Part shown: positions 1-8,578 of the stretch, piece after piece
Layout of the letters: every line of letters begins with the position of its first letter
How positions within the stretch are numbered: position 1 is the first letter of the stretch
Source: an uncultured Panacagrimonas sp.
Lineage (GTDB): Bacteria > Pseudomonadota > Gammaproteobacteria > Nevskiales > Nevskiaceae
Direction: 5' to 3'
Assembly (NCBI GenBank): GCA_946481265.1
Contig: CAMLNE010000120.1
Location: 1-10,867 of the forward strand
DNA length: 10,867 nucleotides
Program-made: the position numbers and the translations under genes
The notes under the pieces: generated by a model
Seen by the model: only the letters and a program-made list of their open reading frames with translations
Databases searched by the model: none
What the model was told of the DNA's origin: nothing

Positions 1-888
1 GAACGAGGCCAGCCACAGCACCAGCGTGCCCTCGTTCCAGAACATCTCGAGCAGTTCCTTCTTGCGCTCGGGGGAAAGGTCGGCGAAGTTTCCATACTTG
101 AAATCGAAGTCGAAGCCCGAGAAGGTGTTGGGCAGGCGCTGCTTCAGATACGGATACAGCGCCTTGTAGGCTTCGCGATCGGTGTCGCTGAACTTCGGGT
201 TCTGCATCGGGATGATGTACTGCGGCGTGCGCAGGAACACCTTGAGGTGTCCGACTTCCGCCGCGATGGTCTGGATCACCTGGATGCCGGTGGCGCCGGT
301 GCCGACGATGCCGACGCGCTTGCCCGCGAGGTCCACACGCTCCTTTGGCCAGCGCGCGGTATGGAACAGCTTGCCCGCGAACGTCTCCTGGCCGGGGAAC
401 GAGTTCTCCAGCGGAGCCGACAGCATGCCGCAGCAGGTGACCAGGTATTGCGTGTCGAAGACCTCACCAGCGGTCGTGTGGACCTTCCAGCGACCGCTGG
501 CCTCGTCGTACACGGCGCGGCTGACCTTGGTGTCGAACTGGATGTGCGGCCGCAGCTGGCAGCGGTCAGTGACGAAGTTCAGCCAGACCTCGGTCTCGGG
601 CTGGGCCGGGAAGCGCTCGGTCGCGTTCCACTCCTTGTACATGTCCTCCGAGAACCAGTACTGGTAGATGTAGGCCTGCGAATCGAAGCGCGCGCCGGGA
701 TAGCGGTTCCAGTACCAGGTGCCGCCGACGCCGGAGCCGGCCTCGATCAGTCGCACGTTCAGGCCCTGCTCGCGCAGCCGGTAGAGCTGGTAGAGGCCGG
801 CCACGCCGGCACCGATGACGATCGCATCGAATTTACGGCCAGCGCCGTTCCGCGTATCTGCCTGCGCTGCTGTCGCGGTCGCCGTCAT
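1..888 (-). CDS. Baeyer-Villiger monooxygenase (flavin-dependent ketone monooxygenase), N-terminal 296 residues, truncated by window edge
   Basis: Predicted to insert one oxygen atom next to a ketone carbonyl using FAD, NADPH and O2, giving an ester or lactone in the cytoplasm. Seen: an FAD-binding GxGxxG at residues 26-31 (GAGVAG), then GGTWYWNRYPGARFD at 55-69, typical of class B flavin monooxygenases. The BVMO fingerprint FxGxxxHxxxWP is at 170-181 (FAGKLFHTARWP), followed by a second, NADPH-binding GxGxxG at 196-201 (GTGATG). Family members usually have about 540-600 residues, so roughly the C-terminal half lies beyond base 1. The ATG at 888-886 is chosen because AGGAGAG lies 5-11 bases upstream and the FAD motif follows at the usual distance. 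The gene diverges from a sigma-54 activator, and a -24/-12-like element sits about 90 bp upstream. The family is clear; cyclic versus linear ketone preference cannot be read from this half. Confidence 0.93.
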   Translation of the reverse strand, partial: MTATATAAQADTRNGAGRKFDAIVIGAGVAGLYQLYRLREQGLNVRLIEAGSGVGGTWYWNRYPGARFDSQAYIYQYWFSEDMYKEWNATERFPAQPETEVWLNFVTDRCQLRPHIQFDTKVSRAVYDEASGRWKVHTTAGEVFDTQYLVTCCGMLSAPLENSFPGQETFAGKLFHTARWPKERVDLAGKRVGIVGTGATGIQVIQTIAAEVGHLKVFLRTPQYIIPMQNPKFSDTDREAYKALYPYLKQRLPNTFSGFDFDFKYGNFADLSPERKKELLEMFWNEGTLVLWLASF

Positions 889-976
889 GTTCTCTCTCCT
901 GGTTCTTGTACGGGTTTGGTGAGCGTCGCGGCGCGGTTCCCTGGCGGAAGCCCGCGCCACATGAGGTAGCACAGTC

Positions 977-990
977 CCAAGAACCGTGCC
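977..990 (-). promoter_or_regulatory. Candidate sigma-54 (-24/-12) promoter for the BVMO gene
   Basis: Read on the minus strand the sequence is GGCACG-GTTC-TTGG, against the consensus GGCACG-N4-TTGC. The -24 block matches fully and the spacing to the -12 block is exact. One base differs, the C of the -12 GC. This predicts transcription starting near 965 and a leader of about 77 bases. The neighbouring gene is a sigma-54 activator, which supports the call; the -12 mismatch lowers confidence. Confidence 0.5.
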
Positions 991-1144
991 GGCCGCCCAC
1001 GCCCGCCTCGTGCAGGCGCGCGTCGCCGTGCGTGGCAGCCACCAGCGACGCCGGCAGTCCGGAATTCATGTAGGGAAACGCTCACGCGGCGGCACCGCGA
1101 GCGCCCGCGCCGGGGCGCGCGCCGGCGTTCCGTCCGTCCTCGCC

Positions 1145-1196
1145 GACGTCCGGAATCCGGTCGCTGCACGCGGCCCGCATCCGGGATCCGGACGTC
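1145..1196. promoter_or_regulatory. Long inverted repeat, candidate enhancer (UAS) for the sigma-54 activator
   Basis: The left arm at 1145-1160 (GACGTCCGGAATCCGG) and the right arm at 1181-1196 (CCGGGATCCGGACGTC) are inverted copies matching at 14 of 16 positions. The outer 10 bp are perfect and the spacer is 20 bp. A third, single copy of the core, GTCCGGAATTC, lies at 1057-1067. The repeat is about 180-230 bp upstream of the predicted BVMO start site, the usual distance for sigma-54 enhancers. That the Fis-type domain of the adjacent activator binds here is inference. Confidence 0.5.
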
Positions 1197-1230
1197 CGCG
1201 CCCGGCCTGTTCGCACTCCGGCGGCCTGCG

Positions 1231-1236
1231 TATAGT
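1231..1236 (+). promoter_or_regulatory. Possible sigma-70 -10 box for the sigma-54 activator gene
   Basis: TATAGT matches the -10 consensus at 5 of 6 positions and is the only AT-rich hexamer near the gene. No good -35 box is found 16-18 bp upstream, and TTCGCA at 1211-1216 is too close. It would start transcription near 1243, next to the palindrome CTGCATGCAG, with a leader of about 120 bases. Weak evidence. Confidence 0.25.
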
Positions 1237-1361
1237 CAGACCGAACTGCATGCAGGGGCGCGTCTTCCCGGCATTCCGGTACCGCCCTCGACTCCGATCC
1301 TCCAATGCGCCGGCCGGCGATCGGACCGGTGTCGAAAGGAGCATTGCACGGAGAGGAGAAG

Positions 1362-3344
<1,983 letters not shown>

Positions 3345-3393
3345 GGCGAGGCGCGGTGGTCACGGCCCCGTGATCCTGGGCCGGAGGTGTACG

Positions 3394-3422
3394 CTGCGCC
3401 GCCGGTGGAACCGGCGGCGCAG
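3394..3422. terminator. Hairpin between convergent genes, probable bidirectional terminator
   Basis: CTGCGCCGCCGGT at 3394-3406 and ACCGGCGGCGCAG at 3410-3422 form a perfect 13-bp stem with a 3-base loop. A G-U and a C-G pair can extend it to 3392-3424. It sits 50 bp after the activator gene and about 68 bp after the stop of the convergent hydroxylase gene. No T-run follows on either strand, so it is not a textbook intrinsic terminator. Position and strength still make termination or 3'-end protection the likely role. Confidence 0.6.
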
Positions 3423-3489
3423 TGCACTGATCAGGGTTCGGAAGCGGCCGCGCCCCAACCGCAGGGCCGGTACGGCCAGGGGATACGCC

Positions 3490-4608
3490 TCAGATTCCGA
3501 CCGTCGCCGCCTTGCCGACGGCGTCCCCGGACTCGTTCTGCCAATCCGCCCAACCCGCCTGCCGGTTCTGCCGGGCGGCGCGCTCGCGCTCCTCGGCCGT
3601 GGCGAATTCCAGATCCCAGCGCTTGAGGGCGGGCTTGATGATCAGCTCATGCCAGAGCGGCGGCACGAGGGCGGCAAGGAAGCAGACGAACACGCTGGGC
3701 ATCTGGATGCTCTCGCGGTGCGGGACCAGCTTGTGGAACACCTGGTACGAGTTCAGGTGGTGGTCGGCGTGGTTGGTGATCTCGAAGGCGACGGTGCGCG
3801 AGAACCAGCCCAGGTGATTCCAGACGTGGCGGCGGCCGATCGGCGCACCCTTCAGCCGGATCAGGCCGTAGTGCTGGAAGTAATTGAACGACTCCACCCA
3901 CAGGCGCGCGATCAACTGCGCGGCAAGCGCCAGTCCGACGGCGACCCAGCCGCCGATCGCGAAGATCGCCAGGTGGAACACGCCCAGCGCGAGCAGGGCG
4001 CGATAGCCGCGGTGACGGATGTTCCAGGCACTCAGCCCGCGCTTGCGCAGGGCGCGCCCTTCCATCTGCTGGGCGAAGACCGTGCTGTGGACCAGGGATC
4101 CCCAGGTGAAGGCGTACAGGCCCATGCCGCGCTTGGCGGTATCGCCGTCCTCCTCGGTGGCCACGTCGATATGGTGGTTGATGACGTGCCCGATATCGCG
4201 GGTGCAGTCGAGATAGCAGAGCTGCACGTAGTGGCCGACGAAACGCGGCAGCGCACCGCGCATGTGATAGAGCTCGTGCGAGGCGGGAACCAGCGGCACC
4301 ACGCCCATCCAAGCCACGCCCATCACGGCGCCGGCCATCTGCCACCCGGTCAGGTCGTGGAAGCCCACCGCCCAGGCCAGCACGAAGTACTGGAACAGCG
4401 GCCCGATCGAGCAGATCCAGATCGGCAGATTGGCGAGCGCCGGATTCGACATGCGTCGCTGGCTGTAGTCCGGTCCGGCGATCGTGTCCAGGATGGCGAG
4501 GACGGGGAAGGTCGCAATTCCGATCCACACCCAGTCACCACCGGCCACCAGGCCGCCGATGCTCGCGGCCAGTACCGCAACGGGCGTCCAGTACTTCAGG
4601 TAATCCAT
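3490..4608 (-). CDS. Membrane-bound di-iron hydroxylase, XylM/CymAa-like (AlkB superfamily)
   Basis: A 372-residue integral-membrane monooxygenase expected to hydroxylate a hydrophobic hydrocarbon at a methyl or methylene carbon, using O2 and electrons from a separate ferredoxin/reductase. The histidine clusters of the family are all present: HELYH at 111-115, GHVINHH at 140-146, NYFQHYG at 242-248 and NHADHH at 279-284. Hydrophobic segments lie at about 9-45, 62-109, 195-235 and 305-330. The C-terminal stretch (QMPSVFVCF, then PPLW and RWDLEFAT, then AGWADW) resembles xylene monooxygenase XylM as I remember it, more than alkane hydroxylase AlkB, and XylM has about the same length. The ATG at 4608 is chosen because GGAGGA lies just upstream and XylM also starts close to this point. 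It is divergent from a MerR regulator, its probable controller. No electron-transfer partner is in the window. The substrate is unknown; aromatic side chains or terpenes are guesses. Confidence 0.88.
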   Translation of the reverse strand: MDYLKYWTPVAVLAASIGGLVAGGDWVWIGIATFPVLAILDTIAGPDYSQRRMSNPALANLPIWICSIGPLFQYFVLAWAVGFHDLTGWQMAGAVMGVAWMGVVPLVPASHELYHMRGALPRFVGHYVQLCYLDCTRDIGHVINHHIDVATEEDGDTAKRGMGLYAFTWGSLVHSTVFAQQMEGRALRKRGLSAWNIRHRGYRALLALGVFHLAIFAIGGWVAVGLALAAQLIARLWVESFNYFQHYGLIRLKGAPIGRRHVWNHLGWFSRTVAFEITNHADHHLNSYQVFHKLVPHRESIQMPSVFVCFLAALVPPLWHELIIKPALKRWDLEFATAEERERAARQNRQAGWADWQNESGDAVGKAATVGI

Positions 4609-4681
4609 CGTTTCCTCCAGCGTGTTGGTCTGTTTTAAAGGCGGGTCGGACGCTCCGAACTTCGAACTGCGACCGTGCTGC

Positions 4682-4710
4682 AGCGTAGATTGCATAATTA
4701 CGTTATGCAA
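4682..4710 (-). promoter_or_regulatory. Possible promoter of the XylM-like hydroxylase gene
   Basis: On the minus strand, TTGCAT (4710-4705) and TACGCT (4687-4682) are separated by 17 bp and could be -35 and -10 boxes. The -10 match is poor. The -35 box and most of the spacer lie inside the dyad at 4690-4710, the geometry expected for a MerR-regulated promoter. A leader of about 65-70 bases would follow. Confidence 0.25.
4690..4710. promoter_or_regulatory. Perfect dyad, probable operator of the adjacent MerR regulator
   Basis: TTGCATAA (4690-4697) and TTATGCAA (4703-4710) are perfect inverted copies around the 5-base spacer TTACG. One more A/T pair extends the arms to 9 bp. It lies in the AT-rich stretch between the XylM-like gene and the merR-type gene and is the only long perfect dyad there. 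MerR proteins bind as dimers to such sites, usually inside the promoter spacer. A further TGCAT core occurs at 4714-4719. Confidence 0.6.
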
Positions 4711-4769
4711 TAGTGCATTCACTGAAAATGCGCCGTTCGTCGGGATGTATTGCAGACAGTGCGTTAACG

Positions 4770-4775
4770 TACAAT
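4770..4775 (+). promoter_or_regulatory. Possible -10 box of the MerR-type regulator gene
   Basis: TACAAT matches the -10 consensus at 5 of 6 positions and lies 32 bases before the chosen ATG. No good -35 box is found 16-18 bp upstream, and TTGCAG at 4750-4755 is only 14 bp away. It would give a short leader of about 25 bases. Weak evidence. Confidence 0.25.
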
Positions 4776-4807
4776 TCGGCTTTCCGACTAGCAGGCGATC
4801 CAAGCCC

Positions 4808-5587
4808 ATGAAAATGCGAGAACTCGAGCAGCGGACGGGGGTGAGCCGGCAGATGGTCCAGTTCTACCTCGCGCATGGACTCCTCCCCGAGCCCAAGCGG
4901 CCGAAGCCCAACGTCGCCGAATACAGCGAAGAGCACGTCCGCGCGATCGGTGTCGTCCGCCGGCTGCAGACCGAAGGCCGCCTGACCATCCAGGAGATCA
5001 AGCAGGCCCTCAACGGAGCCCCGACGCCTTCTTCCGGCGAGGTCTCGGTCCTGCCGCACCTGGACACGCTGTTCGCGCTGCGCGCCGGCGTCGACAACCA
5101 GCTCGTGCGCCTGGACTCGCTCGAACAGCGCAATCCGCACGCTCAGGCAGACGCGGCGATCCTCGAGCAGATCGGCGCCATCGAGATCGTCGCAGTGGAC
5201 GGCGAACGCCGGCTGTCGCGCATGGATGCGCAGATCGTCGGGATCTGGGGCGACATGCGCGCGGCCGGGTTCAACGAGGCGGAGGGGTTCGATCCCCACA
5301 TCGTCTCCATGTACCTCAAGGCCGCGCGCGAGATCGCGGCGGCGGAGATCGAGATCTTCGTCTCGCGCGTGAACCGGGACACGCCGGTCGAGAAGCGCGC
5401 CGCGATGGCGGAAAGCGCGAGCAAGCTGATGCTCGACGTCTTCACGGTCCTGCGCATGAAGGCGGAGGTCGAAGCCTTCCGGCAGGCGGAAGTACGCCTG
5501 CAGGCAGCGCCGGCGCCGGATCTCCCGGCGCCGAGGAAGAGGGGCGACAGCCGTCGCCAGACAAAGGCGAAGGCGGCGGCCGCCTGA
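4808..5587 (+). CDS. MerR-family transcriptional regulator
   Basis: A 259-residue DNA-binding protein. The N-terminal winged helix-turn-helix is clear: KMRELEQRTGVSRQMVQFYL at 2-21, then the wing (PNVAEYSEEHVRAI, about 37-50) and the helices up to about 75. The rest (about 80-235) is a helical, charged region with no cysteine metal site, so it is not a metal or redox sensor of the MerR/SoxR type. It is probably a ligand-binding or dimerisation part. The tail from about 237 is basic and Ala/Lys-rich. MerR proteins are commonly 110-280 residues, so the length is normal. The ATG at 4808 is chosen because the HTH begins right after it, although its ribosome-binding site is weak; the ATG at 4814 is an alternative. 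It is divergent from the XylM-like gene, whose promoter it probably controls through the dyad at 4690-4710. Ligand unknown. Confidence 0.88.
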   Translation: MKMRELEQRTGVSRQMVQFYLAHGLLPEPKRPKPNVAEYSEEHVRAIGVVRRLQTEGRLTIQEIKQALNGAPTPSSGEVSVLPHLDTLFALRAGVDNQLVRLDSLEQRNPHAQADAAILEQIGAIEIVAVDGERRLSRMDAQIVGIWGDMRAAGFNEAEGFDPHIVSMYLKAAREIAAAEIEIFVSRVNRDTPVEKRAAMAESASKLMLDVFTVLRMKAEVEAFRQAEVRLQAAPAPDLPAPRKRGDSRRQTKAKAAAA

Positions 5588-6030
5588 GCAAGCTCGCCCG
5601 CGACCGGATCCGGGGCTGGCGGTAGCCGCGGGCCTGGCAGGCGCTGCTCAGCGCGCCAGCATGCAAGCGCGCGGAGCGGCGCCTGCATTGCCGGCTGAAC
5701 GCCAGGCATATGGCGGCCGAGGGCCACATCGACCCGAACTGCCGTTGCCTCGTCTTTCCCGGCGTCACGGGATCGGTGCAATCCAGGCAGGGCAATGGCG
5801 GCGCCAGGCGCGGGCGCCTGATGCCCTTCCGATCGCCGGCGTCCCCTCCGGCGGTTGCAAGGCCCGGCATAACCGGCCGACCATCGGACCGGCGCTGGCC
5901 GGCCGGGTTCGGCGACGATCGGAAGGAGATCGCGGCCAACGCCGCGCGGCATCATGACGGCCCTGCGCCGCGACCCGACGCCACGGCCATCGATGCCGGG
6001 GCCGGCCACGATAATTACGAGGAGAGTGGA
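5588..6030. other. 443-bp intergenic region without a convincing gene
   Basis: Apart from the large hairpin at 5637-5686 and the ribosome-binding site of the cupin gene (GAGGAG at 6019-6024), I see no gene or RNA here. The cupin frame stays open back to 5710, but the extra residues are low-complexity Pro/Arg/Gly/Ala with no family look. The part around 5868-5935 is dense in CCGG/GGCC repeats (for example near-repeats CGACCATCGG and CGACGATCGG). No sigma-54-like or clear sigma-70 promoter was found for the cupin gene. Confidence 0.5.
5637..5686. terminator. Large hairpin downstream of the MerR-type gene, possible terminator
   Basis: Arms at 5637-5656 and 5667-5686 pair over 20 positions with one G-U pair and one A-G mismatch, around a 10-base loop that contains GCATGC. 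The outer arm reads GCAGGCGCTGCTC and its partner GAGCGGCGCCTGC. It starts 50 bp after the regulator's stop codon. No T-run follows, so Rho-independent termination is not certain. RNA stability or a REP-like element are alternatives. Confidence 0.5.
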
Positions 6031-6501
6031 ATGAAGCCTGAAACCGAAAGGAAACTGGCCGAGCTGAGCGCGTACAGCCCGAAGGACCTGCAGTGGCTCC
6101 GCCTGGAAGGCGGCGACGCTTTCGATTATCCGATCGACTACTGGGTCGCCGTCATGGGCACCGACGTGGCGAAGGGCACCGCCGACTTCCTCGTGCGCTG
6201 GGAACCCGACCGCTACTGCCATTTCCACAAGCACAGGGGCAGGACCACCGTGGTCGTGCTCGAAGGCGAGCATCACGTGGTGGAGGAGAGCGACAAGGAG
6301 ACGGTGCACAAGACCCGCAAGCCGGGCCACGTGGCGAACAACCCCGCCGGCGACCTCCACATGGAGTACGGCGGCCCCGAGGGCTCGCTGCTCTTCTTCA
6401 ACATGCAGGCCGACGACGGCGTGCTGTTCGAATTCGTCGACCGCAAGGGCGGGCTCCTGCGCCTGGTGACGGTCAACGACCTGGCGACGGCGAACGTCTG
6501 A
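6031..6501 (+). CDS. Small single-domain cupin protein, possible metal-dependent (di)oxygenase
   Basis: A 156-residue protein with a single cupin barrel. Seen: motif 1 with HFHKH at 64-68 followed by the usual hydrophobic strand and Gly79; motif 2 with NPAGDLHMEYGGPEG at 104-118, giving His110. His64, His66 and His110 would make a three-histidine metal site. The glutamate often found in motif 1 is missing (Thr-Thr at 72-73). Length and histidine spacing resemble the three-His acetylacetone dioxygenase Dke1 (from memory), which cleaves beta-diketones, but no close identity is claimed. There is no signal peptide, so it is cytoplasmic. The start at 6031 is fixed by GAGGAG 6-11 bases upstream and by the onset of sensible protein. 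It stands alone between the MerR gene and the convergent cysNC. It could act on a ring or ketone intermediate made by the neighbouring oxygenases, or be a non-enzymatic sensor; function is open. Confidence 0.75.
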   Translation: MKPETERKLAELSAYSPKDLQWLRLEGGDAFDYPIDYWVAVMGTDVAKGTADFLVRWEPDRYCHFHKHRGRTTVVVLEGEHHVVEESDKETVHKTRKPGHVANNPAGDLHMEYGGPEGSLLFFNMQADDGVLFEFVDRKGGLLRLVTVNDLATANV

Positions 6502-6523
6502 ACCGCCGCGCGGCCGCTGCCAG

Positions 6524-6562
6524 GGGCCTGCAGCGCTCGCACGGGGCAGCCGCTGCAGGCCC
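6524..6562. terminator. Hairpin between the cupin gene and cysNC, probable terminator
   Basis: GGGCCTGCAGCG (6524-6535) and CGCTGCAGGCCC (6551-6562) form a perfect 12-bp stem around a 15-base loop. It lies 22 bp after the cupin stop and about 90 bp after the convergent cysNC stop, so it could serve both genes. No T-run follows. Confidence 0.5.
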
Positions 6563-6649
6563 GAACTCCACCGCTCGCCGCGGGCCCGTTATCGGATCGA
6601 TATCCGTTGCCAGCCCCGGCGACCCGGGTCTCCCGCGGTCTTCGCGCCC

Positions 6650-8578
6650 CTATCGCTCGAGCAGGCGCGACACGACCAGATCCGCCGCTTCCTGCGCCGT
6701 CATCGCCGTGGTGTCGATGCGGATCTCCGGACTCGAAGGCGCCTCGTACGGCGAATCGATGCCGGTGAAGTTCGGCAGCTCGCCCGCCCGCGCCTTCTTG
6801 TACAGGCCCTTCACGTCGCGTTTCTCGGCTTCAGCGAGCGGCGTGTCGACGAACACCTCGATGAATTCGCCCGCCGACAGCATGCCGCGCACCAGTTCGC
6901 GCTCGGCGCGGAACGGCGAGATGAAGGCGGTGAGCACGATCAGCCCGGCGTCGGTCATCAGCTTGGCCACCTCGCCGATGCGCCGGATGTTCTCGATGCG
7001 ATCCGTCGCGGTGAAGCCGAGATCCTTGTTGAGGCCGTGACGGATGTTGTCGCCGTCGAGCAGGAAGGTGTGCTTGCCGAGCGACGCCAGTTGTTTCTCG
7101 ACGAGATTCGAAATGGTCGACTTTCCAGAACCGGACAGCCCCGTAAACCAGAGCACCGCCGGCTTCTGGTGCTTGAGCTCAGCGCGGGATTCACGGGTGA
7201 CGTCCTGCGACTGCCAGTGCACGTTCTGCGAACGGCGCAGGCAGAACTGCAGCATGCCGGCGGCCACGGTCGCGTTGCTGAACTTGTCGATCAGGATGAA
7301 ACCGCCGAGCGCACGGTTGTCGGCGTAGGGCTCGAACGGAATCGCGCGTTCGAGCGTGAGCTTCGCCACGCCAATGGCATTGAGTTCCAGGGTCTTGGCC
7401 GCCAGGTGCTCCATGGTGTTGACGTTGACCTGGTACTCCGGCGGCTGCACGCGCGCGGTCACGGTCTGCGTGCCGATCTTGAGCCAGTACGGCCGGCCGG
7501 GCACCAGCGCCTCGTCGCTCATCCACACCAGCGTGGATTCGAACTGGTCGGCGACCTGGGTCGGTTGTTCGGCCTGGGTGATGACATCGCCGCGCGAGCA
7601 GTCGATCTCATCTTTGAAGCAGAGCGTGATCGACTGGCCGGCCACGGCCTGATCCAGATTGCCGTCCATGGTCGCGATGCGCGTGACCGTGCTGGTCTTG
7701 CCGCTGGGCAGCACGCGGATCGCGTCACCGGGTTTGATCGAGCCGCTGGCGATAAGACCCGAGAAGCCACGGAAATCGAGGTTCGGACGGTTGACCCACT
7801 GCACCGGCAGGCGGAAGGGCTTGGCCTGGTCAAGCGTGGTGTCGAGTTCCACCGTCTCCAGATGCGCCATCAGCGGCGCGCCGGTGTACCAGGGCATGTT
7901 CGGCGAAATCGCGGTGATGTTGTCGCCCTTGAAGCCGGAGATCGGCATGGGCACGAAGTCCGTGATGCCGATGCTCTTGGCGAACGCCCGGTAGTCCTCG
8001 ACGATGGCCTCGTATTTCGCCCGGTCGTAGCCGATCAGGTCCATCTTGTTCACGGCCAGCACCAGATTGCGGATGCCGATCAGGTGCGCCAGATAGGAGT
8101 GCCGACGGGTCTGCGTGAGCACGCCCTTGCGCGCGTCGATGAGGATGATCGCGAGGTCGGCGGTGGACGCGCCGGTGACCATGTTGCGCGTGTACTGCTC
8201 GTGACCGGGGGTGTCGGCGACGATGAATTTCCTCTTTTCAGTTGCGAAGAAGCGGTAGGCCACGTCGATGGTGATGCCCTGCTCGCGCTCGGCGGCGAGG
8301 CCATCCACCAGCAGCGCGAAGTCGATCTCCTGGCCCTGCGTACCGACCTTCTTGGAATCCGCTTCGAGAGCCGCAAGCTGGTCCTCGAAGATCATCTTCG
8401 AGTCGTACAGCAATCGGCCGATGAGTGTGGATTTCCCGTCGTCCACAGACCCGCAGGTGATGAAGCGGAGCAGGCTCTTGTGCTGGTGGCGGACGAGATA
8501 GGCGTCGATGTCGGCCGCGATCATGGCGTCAGTCTGGTAGACGCTGTCTTTACTGTCGGTGATGGTCGTGGCGGACAT
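6650..8578 (-). CDS. cysNC: Bifunctional sulfate adenylyltransferase subunit 1 (GTPase) / adenylylsulfate kinase, CysN-CysC fusion
   Basis: A 642-residue two-part enzyme of assimilatory sulfate activation in the cytoplasm. The N-terminal part (to about 460) is the GTPase that drives APS synthesis by CysD: P-loop GSVDDGKS at 43-50, DTPGHE at 122-127, NKMD at 177-180, then EF-Tu-like beta-barrel domains. The C-terminal part (about 470-642) is APS kinase, which phosphorylates APS to PAPS: Walker A GLSGSGKS at 480-487, then [12 protein letters not shown] and [10 protein letters not shown], typical of CysC. The two parts are in one open frame, as in Pseudomonas and Xanthomonas. The ATG at 8578 overlaps the cysD stop by one base (TAATG), and AGGAGG lies at the end of cysD, so translation is probably coupled. 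No lesion is seen and all key residues are present. Confidence 0.97.
   Translation of the reverse strand: MSATTITDSKDSVYQTDAMIAADIDAYLVRHQHKSLLRFITCGSVDDGKSTLIGRLLYDSKMIFEDQLAALEADSKKVGTQGQEIDFALLVDGLAAEREQGITIDVAYRFFATEKRKFIVADTPGHEQYTRNMVTGASTADLAIILIDARKGVLTQTRRHSYLAHLIGIRNLVLAVNKMDLIGYDRAKYEAIVEDYRAFAKSIGITDFVPMPISGFKGDNITAISPNMPWYTGAPLMAHLETVELDTTLDQAKPFRLPVQWVNRPNLDFRGFSGLIASGSIKPGDAIRVLPSGKTSTVTRIATMDGNLDQAVAGQSITLCFKDEIDCSRGDVITQAEQPTQVADQFESTLVWMSDEALVPGRPYWLKIGTQTVTARVQPPEYQVNVNTMEHLAAKTLELNAIGVAKLTLERAIPFEPYADNRALGGFILIDKFSNATVAAGMLQFCLRRSQNVHWQSQDVTRESRAELKHQKPAVLWFTGLSGSGKSTISNLVEKQLASLGKHTFLLDGDNIRHGLNKDLGFTATDRIENIRRIGEVAKLMTDAGLIVLTAFISPFRAERELVRGMLSAGEFIEVFVDTPLAEAEKRDVKGLYKKARAGELPNFTGIDSPYEAPSSPEIRIDTTAMTAQEAADLVVSRLLER

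Larger units (their letters stand above)
889..1361. promoter_or_regulatory. Divergent control region between the BVMO gene and its probable sigma-54 activator
   Basis: This gap of 473 bp holds no convincing gene; the open frames in it are rich in Arg, Ala and Gly and have no usable ribosome-binding site. It contains a sigma-54-like promoter facing left (977-990), a long inverted repeat (1145-1196) and a related single half-site (1057-1067). It also has a possible sigma-70 -10 box TATAGT facing right (1231-1236) and a 10-bp palindrome CTGCATGCAG (1246-1255). The arrangement fits an activator that binds between the two genes, drives the BVMO gene, and may also control its own expression. Confidence 0.6.

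Noticed and set aside
1079..1103. Bulged inverted repeat CGCTC...GAGCG in the BVMO control region
   Set aside because: The pairing needs a 2-base bulge and lies in very GC-rich, simple sequence where such repeats arise by chance.
1305..1361. Upstream ATG at 1305 for the sigma-54 activator
   Set aside because: It lacks a ribosome-binding site, whereas GAGAGGAG directly precedes the ATG at 1362 and family homology begins there.
3370..4638. A 422-codon plus-strand open frame opposite the XylM-like gene
   Set aside because: It covers the full length of a gene whose histidine motifs fix the minus strand as coding, and its own translation has no family look or ribosome-binding site.
5710..6030. 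N-terminal extension of the cupin from an upstream in-frame ATG
   Set aside because: The added residues are low-complexity and unlike a cupin N-terminus, while a good ribosome-binding site precedes the ATG at 6031.
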